A stretch of 64,000 bases of DNA. Source: Rhodamnia argentea. Lineage: Eukaryota > Streptophyta > Magnoliopsida > Myrtales > Myrtaceae. Under the pieces are notes generated by a model. It searched no databases. It saw only the letters and a list, made by a program, of their open reading frames with translations, and was not told the origin of the DNA. Below, piece by piece: positions 51,003 through 60,084 of this stretch (position 1 is its first letter; the number at the start of each line of letters is the position of its first letter). The translations under genes and the position numbers were made by a program. The stretch lies in assembly GCF_020921035.1 (NCBI RefSeq), contig NC_063152.1, positions 29,697,903-29,761,902 of the forward strand. Reading direction: 5' to 3'.

Positions 51003-52672
51003 TGCATGTCGACGCACTCCCATGAGAGCAACAAATTCAGTTCCACTGCCACATGAAGAAGGAATCGAATGTTACAGAAGGCAATACAGAATACCAACAA
51101 ACATAGCTCGAGACTGCTCTTCTCGTGTCCTGATCTTGTAAGACTTCGAAGGAAAGGAGTCGCTTTTCCAAAAAGATCCGAAGTGCGTTTACATCAGGAC
51201 GCACCGCTTCCGTTCCATGGTCAAATCACTGCGTCCCAACTTGGACTTCAACTCAAAACGGGGCATCGAGGAAATAATGGCCCCAATCAATCCTTAAGGA
51301 TGATGCAAAGAGCGCATGATGGACGACTTTTAAGGCGAATTTCTCAGGGGACTGCCTGTTTCTAGTGTCAAGAACAGGGAGCATTCAACTCGCTCTTGCC
51401 AATTAAACTTCAGCACTAAGATAGGCCTGGTCCTTAGACTTGTCACCATCGGGTTCCTCGGTATAACTCGAAGCATTTGATTGCCAAAGGCTGCGTTCGG
51501 TAGTCAGCGTGAAATTCAAGATTTGACGAAATTAATTCTATCATGCGACACGTGTTGGCTCAGAAGACCATAATTAAGCTTAGCATCTAAACATAATTAA
51601 GTTTGACTAACTACAGGAATAGTGGATCCACACTACATGGAAGGGAAACAACAAAGAAATTCAGCTTTTACATCCCCCCTCCTCAACAAGGTCAATTCCA
51701 CGATATGCACTGAGGATTCAGCCAAACGCGGGAAGGGAAAGGGAGAGACAATTCCTACCTTTGCAAAAAATGCGGTCCACGACTTCACACTGAGGACTAG
51801 CAATGCCATTATATACCAAATTAGAACAAGAATGTTGCTTGGTGATTCTTTTAAAAACCCTTTTAATTAATTTTCTTTTTATGCATAGGTGGCAGTTAGC
51901 GACACGAAACGAGAACATAGATCGGACTCGACACGAGTTTGCTGAGAGAGAGAAATTCAGCTTGACGCGACAGAGCACAACACGCCTTAACTCTAAATTA
52001 ACATATCGACACGTTTTAATCCATTTTCTATAGGGAAACATTTCGTAATCACAGTTATGTAATAACATGAAATGGCATGAATAACCGACACGAATATGAC
52101 AAGAAAACACGAACTGTCGAGCTTACTTTTGAGCTCGGAAGAAACACTATGGTGGGCAGCATTTTCAATTTGCTTTGTAACTGATCAATTTCGAAGTCCA
52201 TGTCTCAGTGCAGTGTCCAGTTGTAATTACCAACTATTACCATGTGAATGAGATGTGTGCGTGTGTATATATGTGTGTGTGTGTTTATGACTGAGTACAT
52301 CAATTGTTAAGTTACCTACGAATGAAATTTCGAGTGATCTGCACTTGTTTAGAGTGTGATCTTCGGACATACTTACTGTTTTGTCAAATTCTCAGTAGCC
52401 AAACTTCAGGTGTCTGAAATTTTGTGGGGTTATTAAACAGACATTTGGGTAGCTACATCACCGTCCGTCCCTGGAGTCCGAGTCCGAGGAAATATTAAGT
52501 GGTTGTCAAATGCCACGTCATTGTCCTACGTGGCACGCATCCAGTTCAGTGACAATCCTGCTGATTTTCTCGGTCTGAACGGAGAACTCACTGGGTTAGA
52601 TTCTTCTAAATCCACGTGCTTTCCCTATGGGAAAGAAGGGCGGCAAGACAGTGAGAAGAAAGAGAATATGAC
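51003..52672. other. Intergenic region, nothing recognised
   Basis: There is no supported gene. A TG microsatellite lies near 52,256-52,283. The frames at 51,069-51,365 and 51,718-52,110 show no motif. Confidence 0.45.
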
Positions 52673-52867
52673 CTGAACCTCAAGAGTTGCCGCCGCCTTC
52701 TCAATTCCAACATCAATGGTGTCTAGCGCGGTCCGGAATGTGATCATTGCGAGCGAGAACCATTTGGAGAAAAAATCGAATGTTCTTTGACCACTCAATG
52801 GCTTGATCAGTCTCGTCTGATTCCATCGTCCGCTTTCCACGATCTTTTAGCAGTTGATTAGTCATAG
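52673..52867 (-). pseudogene. Broken exon of a plant SNARE (NPSN-like)
   Basis: On the minus strand, after an acceptor-like TTCTTGCAG, the frame reads MTNQLLKDRGKRTMESDETD then QAIEWSKN. This resembles the start of the Qb SNARE helix of novel plant SNARE proteins (M-x-N-Q-x(2), then M-x(3)-ETDQAIE-x-SK). About 58 bases of unrelated sequence follow where roughly 12-15 would be expected. The helix then resumes in another frame as DTIDVGIEKAAATLEVQ. The insertion of about 45 bases shifts the frame, so no continuous protein is possible. A weak donor (GTCATA) follows. I found no other convincing exons nearby, so this looks like an isolated decayed gene piece. The family assignment is from recall. 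Confidence 0.6.
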
Positions 52868-55149
52868 CTGCAAGAATTAACGTAATAGTTCTCATATGGA
52901 CTTATATGACAACTTTGAATCCATTAAATACAACAGACGACAGAAGATGACTTGCAGTTTTGGAACGATTCTGGAGCGTCAATGCTCCGGGAGATTTAAC
53001 GAAATTGGGAACATAAAAGTAGAACTTCCCTGACTAAAAGGGGGGTACTATGGAAAAAAATGCGAGTATCTGTTGTTCTTCGGATGACCTATACAGTTCG
53101 TACTTGGGCAAACCAACATTTTTTCGGCACATTGGTGGCTGCGGGTGTATAGAACGAAAACAGGAACATGATTGTGTAATAAGGGTAGGCTGCTTCAGAT
53201 TGTGTAATGAGGAAAAAATTGATTAGTTACAATCAGGTTTGATGCACCTCTAGAAGACCAGACATCTAAAGCTTACAGGAACCCTTCCTCTAGGACCAGG
53301 ACCTTCTTCGTTTTTCCTTTTTCCCCCCTTAAAATCCTGATTCGGGACTTGGTGATCATCACTCATCAGTGTCTAATTGCCAGGTTCCTCGAGTACTTGC
53401 TGACACTCAGATTACAAATTTGAGAAACTCGGCGTTCAAGTGGTTAGCGAAACATGTTCTGGTGACTGTTGTGCTAACAAAGACTACTTAGATTGGCAAA
53501 ACAAAGTTGAATGAGCTGGTCAAGAATTTTGTCCCTGAATCAAAGGATGATCCTGCACGCTCGAAATGCCATCGCCAACTTTACAGGTTGAATGACTAGA
53601 TGAAACAAAGTCCAAATAGGATAGAGCAAGAGCACAAGATCACATTGCATTTAACATTTGCCGAAGAGAACGTTTCGTTAGCCATCACACAGTACTCTTT
53701 TAGGGGATAGATCATCAAGATGGGAGGTGAATGCACAATGACAGCAGACTTTCCTAAAACGCTGCCCTAAACATTATCTGTCACGTTGAACTGGTGCGCT
53801 GACCTCCAAATTAATAAGTGTAATCGGTATTTGTACCTTTGCTGGTCACAGATAGACCCACATATGTCAAGAGGAACATGGTGAGACTTGTTATAAATAA
53901 GCAAAGCTGACCGTTGGGCGATTGAATACCAATGTAGCCAAGGTCGAAACTCAGTTTGGATTAATTCGTGAAGATTGGTTGGGTACCTGCATCAAAGAAG
54001 GTTTCAGCAGGTTACAGAAAACGGAGGTAAGAGCACATCACTTGTGATTTGTGAAGCAAGTACTACAAAATACGACGCACCAATGCAATGCTTCCAGTAA
54101 TCCATACGTTGCCTGTTGCATAGTTACCATTAGCAACATCTTGGCATTAGTAGAAGGAAATACGCGAGGAGAGGAAATACTTTAAACTAGCAAAATGCAC
54201 ATTGGGAGAGCAACACTCCTATAGATTTGAATATTTCTGTGAACAGAAACTTTTCCATTAATAATAGCTATTGCTTCTTTAGAGCAACGTCAGAATTGAG
54301 CTGTTTTATCAGCAAACAAGGTGTAAAAATATTAGTAAATTGACCGTCATTTGCTGAAAAAGAGTGGCAGTAAGATGCGATTGTGACATCAGACTTTGGG
54401 ACCTGAAACCCAACCGTTGACCGCTTTTCTTCTTCGGGCATCTTTCAGTGTCCGAATCATTCACGTCATCCTACTCCTTCACTTGCTTGTCGAACTCCTC
54501 GACAAGCCTGACCAGGCAAGAGGCAGCATCTTATTGATGGTGCAATGTTAGGGACTCCTAAGGCCCGCGAGTAAAACTGCATTTGAGTCTGTTAGCGTTG
54601 CACAACATCCAACGAAGCACGAGCCGTTAAGCAAGTATAGGGAAATCTTTTTGCTGATGATTCGATTCGAAACACTAGAGTTCCAAGTATTGATCCTAGA
54701 GAACATGAGCTCTCCTTCATACTAAATCACTGCCTTAACTATACTCATTTACTCCAGACATTTGCAGCATTCAGGATGCAACACTTTCCAGAGAGCGTCC
54801 AACACAAACCAGTATCGCCCCTTGATCAGCATTTGTCCACCAGATATATGCATTCTTTTCAACTTGACCGGTCCTGATATGAACAACGTCATCAGCTCAA
54901 GAGAAGAAGAGCTAACTGCAGTCGGACCGGTGATTCTATCGATACGGGTGTCACATCGGCCGCTCAAACTCGCTTGAGATGAACCCGCAAAGTACAGGTC
55001 TGTGGGGACCGCTGGAGATGAACCCACGGGCTGTAAAGAGGCTGTCTTACTGCTACGAAAAATTCGTTTGGGAAAACGGTTTAATTTTTCCCCTAAAGGG
55101 TGGGGTTTTTATTGGGGGAAATTTTTATCAGACCAAATCAAATCTTCAT
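52868..55149. other. Intergenic region, no intact gene
   Basis: I see no family motif. A frame on the plus strand near 53,490-53,600 (KTKLNELVKNFVPESKDD) and one on the minus strand at 54,749-55,027 look protein-like but remain unassigned and lack splice support. They may be relics of the same decayed locus as the SNARE piece. Confidence 0.4.
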
Positions 55150-55218
55150 TGAAATAAATCAGGCTTCGAAGCTAAATCTTCACCAGGGCGGATCACTTGG
55201 AAATTAAACCAGCAGCGT

Positions 55219-55254
55219 AGAAGCACCCTGCATTTCCTGTTGGCCCTACCAAAA
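55219..55254. repeat. 36-bp direct repeat, copy 1
   Basis: The sequence AGAAGCACCCTGCATTTCC continuing TGTTGGCCCTACCAAAA recurs at 56,797-56,832 with a single A/C difference. Both copies lie in the mitochondrial-type block. Confidence 0.8.
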
Positions 55255-55302
55255 TTAAGCTAGCCTTCGAAGGATATCTCTCTAGCAAAGATTGTATGCT
55301 AC

Positions 55303-55632
55303 TTAGTAGGCTAGCTTAATATCGTTATTGATGCTAATAAGCGTTTTACCATATATCAAGGGCATGTAAATACTTTTGACAAGCTTTCTTGATAAGAAAT
55401 TTTTGATTATATTTAAAGTGGATTCTGTAAATTTATCTTTTAGGAATAGAATAAGGTCTTCTTGCAAAGATAGATACATATCCTCTATTAATCCACCCTT
55501 AGTAGGAATAAGATTCGTTAGCTTGGCCATCTTTATGTTAAGCAATAGATAGCTCATAATCCGATAAGCGGACCCGGGCGCATCCAATCCGAACCCCGAT
55601 TGCGGTGATCGGTACATCTTTTCTGTAGTCAT
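55303..55632 (-). pseudogene. Fragment of a phage-type RNA polymerase as in plant mitochondrial linear plasmids
   Basis: The minus-strand frame of 109 codons has two blocks in the order and style of single-subunit RNA polymerases. GLDAPGSAYRIMSYLLLN resembles the motif A region (GLDxSGxxxQ in relatives), and KSIYMPLIYGKTLIS resembles motif B (K-x(n)-YG-T). TNLIP between them also fits. The phrase MPLIYGKT is one I associate with polymerases encoded by plant mitochondrial linear plasmids, not with the nuclear RPOT enzymes. The piece covers perhaps one tenth of a full enzyme, and the sequence upstream contains stop codons, so it is a non-functional relic. Confidence 0.6.
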
Positions 55633-56480
55633 TCATTCTATTGAACAGCCAATGAGTTCGTCTATCTCCAACTTCAGGTACACTCTATGTACAGTTTATC
55701 GATTATCACTGTCTATAAACTCTCTTCTCTCAATCACAGTCACAATTAATCATTCTACGATATTGGATGTAGAACGTATAAACCCGAAAGGATTTTTTTG
55801 CTTAATAACAGCTAATCGGTAACGAGATATACTACTAAAATCATCATCCACCAAATCTTTATAGATATAGTCACAAACCGATGATCTTTTGCTCCCTAGA
55901 GTCAAAAGCAAGGAAAAAGAGGAGTTGAGAGGGCGTTGTCAACCCGGGTTTTTTATGAAAAAAATTATCTGTCGACAATAGAATAAAAATGACAGATTGA
56001 GCGAGAGGTTGAGCGTTGAACCATTTCAAGGAGCTAGAATCCCAAAATGAACGGCGGCTCCTCCCCAAAGGTTTCGGATTGTAAAAAGGATAAAAATTTT
56101 CAATGCTTTAAGCACTCGCTAGCCCTTATTGACGATCGAGTTGGGAAGAGAGTGGCAGGTGAGCATGCCCGCCCTTCCGGTACTTGACCGAACAAGGTAA
56201 ACTCCGCAACTCACGGTAGATTGAATGTCCCACACATCTATCCAGAAGCAAGTGTAGTTCACCGGCTCTTACCTCGGGGTATATACTATCTTAATCCTTC
56301 TTGGGTGTCGAAATAGCTGGTCTTAATAGAAAGTACTCTGCACTGGGTGTTGGCGCCTTCCTTCTTCGAACCTTTTGGTATGTATTGCCCCATAACTATA
56401 GATCGGATCCACTAGACGAGAAAGTAAATTCCACACTGCTGTTGAGTCGTCGGACTTATCCACCGGGGGATTCATGGAAT

Positions 56481-56804
56481 TTACGTGGCTTGCGTTGGAG
56501 GAAATCTACCAAAGCTAGGCAGATAGATAAACTCCTTTCTCTCATTCGGAATCTTCAATTCTGATTCACCGCTCAATAATACATTATTCAAATCACACTT
56601 TTGACTCATGTGAGTAATCAAACAAAAATTATAATCGTTGCCGCGATACATCCTTGTCGATGATTTTAGATAATATGGCATTATTCCACTCTTATATACA
56701 TCCATCTTACTCATATCAAAAAAGGTTTTCATCGTAGCACCCCATACCATCAAAATACCAATTAGGTCCCACCAAGAAGTGGACCTACTCCGCTTGAGAA
56801 GCAC
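56481..56804 (-). other. Unassigned minus-strand reading frame in the mitochondrial-type block
   Basis: A frame of 107 codons containing WWDLIGILMVWGATMKTFFD and YKSGIMPYYLKSSTRMYRG. The frame stays open beyond its GTG start into the second copy of the 36-bp repeat. I do not recognise the protein. It may come from the same mitochondrial or plasmid source as the polymerase piece. Confidence 0.35.
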
Positions 56805-56832
56805 CCTGCCTTTCCTGTTGGCCCTACCAAAA
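56797..56832. repeat. 36-bp direct repeat, copy 2
   Basis: See copy 1 at 55,219-55,254; the copies differ at one position. It precedes the nad4L fragment by about 100 bases. Confidence 0.8.
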
Positions 56833-56932
56833 CCCCACTCAAAAGTAAGACTAATAGTACCCGCAAGTAGAAGTCATCCTCACGGACTTGAGTTATAACA
56901 TTTGAATTTCTCAACCATTCCACATTCCCGAA

Positions 56933-57007
56933 ACGGATCTTATTAAATATTTCACATTTTCTATGATCATTTCTATTTTAGGTATTCGGGGAATCCTCCT
57001 TAATAGG
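56933..57007 (+). pseudogene. nad4L: 5' fragment of mitochondrial nad4L
   Basis: Twenty-five codons read TDLIKYFTFSMIISILGIRG then ILLNR. This matches the start of plant mitochondrial NADH dehydrogenase subunit 4L. The first codon is ACG, which plant mitochondria edit to AUG, and Ser/Arg codons stand where edited transcripts encode other residues. The copy is therefore unedited DNA and not a reverse-transcribed message. The match stops abruptly at 57,007 and a stop codon follows at once, so the gene is truncated. Confidence 0.85.
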
Positions 57008-57240
57008 TAGTCAGTATTGGTATCATATTCATAGAAAAGCTAAAAAGACTCACATTGCCATATTCCCACGTTATAGAATAGAGTAGGTTTTTCTCCTCCC
57101 GTGCTCTAAATGGAAAAGGGGTGGGTGGGATGGTCGTCGTTGAATTGCGCCCGAGAAAGGTGATCCACCCGTTCCAGCAAGGAAGCAAGTAACCGGGAAT
57201 CCTTTTTTTGGATCAGAATGGAGCAGCCCCCTTCTTTCTA

Positions 57241-59590
57241 AAAAAAAGAGCTTTCTGCATCATCAGCGGCTCTAAAACCGGACTTTTAGGAATTTTACCG
57301 AATGAAGTTCCTAAGTCAAGCTTGTACAGTCTATCCACCTCTCTCATTTGTTTAAACTCTTCCCCCTTAGTCTAAATATTGAGTTTGTACGCTAACTCAA
57401 CTTTGAGTATGGAATTGACTTTGTGTATTTCCTCTCCGAATATCAACAATTACTTGATCTCCAGATACAGAAAGTCATGGTTCCCTTCTGTTTCTCAAGC
57501 GTGTCAATGTCAAAATTTGAATCTTTTGTATCTTACAGAAACCGTTTTTAGGAAAAGTTTGAATCTAGAAATGTTTTTCTCTTTTCGTATGTATATAAAC
57601 AATTTCTTGGTGCTGGGTACTTTTATCAACAGTCTCCACCAATTACGTAAAGTTCTGATTTTTCATCGGTGGGAAAAGAGGAAAGGAAAATTGATGCACG
57701 ATGTCCATGAATGGAACAAAGACTCTTTTGAGTGGTGGGAAAAGAGGGAAGGAGAATCGATGGATGATGCCCATAAATGGAAGAGAGTCTGTGTCCAAGT
57801 TCTCTGTCTAAGGCTTGAAGATAAAGCAGGAACCTGACATGTTGACTGCCATTCCTGGTTCGTGCATCAGCTCGACCCTTTTTGAAGCTCTCCCACACGG
57901 AACGGGAGGAACTTGTTGACGAGTACCTTTAATAAACTTGGTTTAAAGCACTCTATTTAGAATAATTAGGCTTTCGAGATATCGACCGTGCATCATCCGA
58001 CGACAATCGATACGATGGGAACTATAAGATTTTCTTAATTGGGTGCTTAACAAGTGTTTCGGGACGCTCTTTAACACAATCATCGGTTTAAGGGCACGTC
58101 ACTAGTCACTCCGGATGCTAAGAATGCCTTGTTTTGGAGCAAGTGTGAATGTGTATCAGGAACCAGGAATAAGCAAATGGCCACTTTCACACCTACAAAA
58201 GCACACAAGCCGTGTTGAGAGCGACCGAGAAAGAGAGTCCCTTTCAGCATACAAGCCATATGCAAACGAACGTATTCATCACGAAAACGCCCATAACATC
58301 ATCTACACGAAATGGAGAAAAAAGAAACTAAAATCCCGATCGATACATGCTACACTCGGCCAAGAGAGAGAGGGAGCAGATGCCGAGTTTAAGATGGCAA
58401 TGATGAATCACTGTGCACATGACATTCTCAATCTTCCGCAAAATGTTTCTCCTCGGCATCGCGGTTGGCCTCCCTAAGCCAGTGATGGCCCTGGCTCTCG
58501 TCCTCGTCCAGTTTGGAGCAATCCAGGTGCTGGTGATCTTCCCCCCAACAGAAGCTTCTGCTGCATAATGCAAGTGAACTGATCCATCAGGTATCGAATT
58601 TCCATAGCAGATAAGAGTTTCGCCCTCCATCTGCCCTGCAACGGCGGTCTCCGTAAAGCCTTCCGCCTATCTAAGAAGTTGTCGTTTTAGGTACAAGACG
58701 AACTCAAAATCATCATAAACAACCTTGGCTGTGCATGAAACATGCAGGGTCTTCCTCCTCTTCCTCTTAGAGTCTTATTCAAAAGCATATTCTTTCCGTG
58801 AGTTCTCCAATCCTAACCGATATTATCTATTAGCAGATCCTCCCGTTGTTCAACTCTGTTACAAAAAAAAAAAGGGGAAATTTTCATTTCATAGACCAGC
58901 ATTATAAAGATTTGATTTAGAGGGATTCTTTTAGAATCATGGTTTCCCTATGTTTAGCACGATTCGTGAATAGGCCCTATACTTTCAATTTTGCAGCCGT
59001 ATAAAAGAGTCAAAGAAAAATAAATGTATTAAAAACGCAGTGACTTGATCATCCGACGAGCCTATGGTGAACAATCAAAGTAGACGGCGTGAAAGTAACG
59101 CTAAAAAAACGTATAAAACACAAATCTTGGTGGACCCCATGCCGCGGTCGTGTAAATTCCCTCGACCCGTTAATACCGAATGCTTGCTATGTTTTAAATC
59201 ATCGAATGAGACATTTCTTTCGTTAACGAGTCGGAAAAGTCTTAAATCTACCCGTGACCTATAGTGCATGACCAAATGGTATTGATTAGTGAATATGTTT
59301 TCCTAGGATTAAGGTACGTTAATTTCAGGCCATGAAACATCATAATTGATTTTATTATTATTTTTTTTTTGCCAATTAGAGGTAAGGTAATAGTTAATTT
59401 TTTTTTGGGACAAATTAATATTGTTAAACTCGAAAGATAGACCCGTGACTGTTAGGACAACTTGTAAAAGCGAGAAAAGCTAATTACTACCTGCGGATTT
59501 CTCGAAGATTCGTCGTGATACTGCTTATTTATAGCACGTGGCTAGACCAGGATTCCCAGATACCGCAATTGTTCCGGAGATGGTAATTTC
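57241..59590. other. Intergenic region with an internal 66-bp repeat and unassigned frames
   Basis: A 152-codon frame (57,379-57,837) contains two copies of a 22-residue unit beginning WEKRxGxxMxD (57,670-57,735 and 57,736 to about 57,790). A hydrophobic frame lies on the plus strand near 58,437-58,580 (MFLLGIAVGLPKPVMALALV). Neither has a known domain or splice support. Confidence 0.4.
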
Positions 59591-60084
59591 TCCAAAAAAT
59601 CCCTGAACTTCCTTATTTTTCACGAGCGACGTGGACGTTCACCCACGAAGCTCCACTTCCGACACGAGGTCGTTTCGTGCTCTACGGTAGGGGTAGTTTC
59701 GCCATTTCGTTGCCGGAAAAGGAGTCCGAGAGAAACTCTTCTTAAAACTTGACCAGTCAAGGTACGACACCGACGCGAAAAGCGTCCACCCCGTTTCCTC
59801 TGCAGAACACTCTTGCATGCACTGTTCGTTCGCGCCCTTTTCCTTCCTCTCTTTTTCCTTGCGGAGTCGCCGTCGTTGACTTCCCGACGACTCTCCGTCC
59901 GGCGCGTCCGCGCTCTTTCTCGAGAACTCTTCACGCGCGCGACCAAGGCATTGAATTTCTCTCTTCTTTCTTTTTTCCTGGTTGCTTTCTGAGAATTGTC
60001 GGTCTAGATGATAATGCGGTTATGCTTCTTGATTTTTTTTTTTTTTATGCTGAGAGATTGACGGTTCGTCGTGTTGCTTCGTAG
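59591..60084 (+). promoter_or_regulatory. Upstream region and probable leader of the CLASSY-like gene
   Basis: CT-rich and GC-balanced sequence precedes the ATG. A TATA-like TATTTATAG (59,526-59,534) with an adjacent G-box CACGTG (59,535-59,540) lies slightly further upstream and is a candidate core promoter. An in-frame TAG directly before the ATG at 60,085 confirms the start codon. Confidence 0.4.

Larger units (their letters stand above)
55150..57240. other. Nuclear insertion of plant mitochondrial-type DNA (NUMT-like), approximate limits
   Basis: The base composition and style change here, and two mitochondrial markers are readable: the 5' end of nad4L (56,933-57,007) and a piece of a linear-plasmid-type RNA polymerase (55,303-55,632, minus). 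A 36-bp sequence is present twice inside (55,219-55,254 and 56,797-56,832). Other stretches, such as the minus-strand frame at 55,871-56,068, are similar in style but not assigned. The limits are estimates. Because markers of different origin lie only about 1.3 kb apart, the block may be a rearranged piece of a mitochondrial genome that had already taken up plasmid DNA. Confidence 0.65.

Noticed and set aside
59620..59946. Arg-rich minus-strand frame of 108 codons
   Set aside because: It lies in the upstream region of the CLASSY-like gene. The composition looks like a frame-shadow of CT- and CG-rich leader sequence, with no motif.
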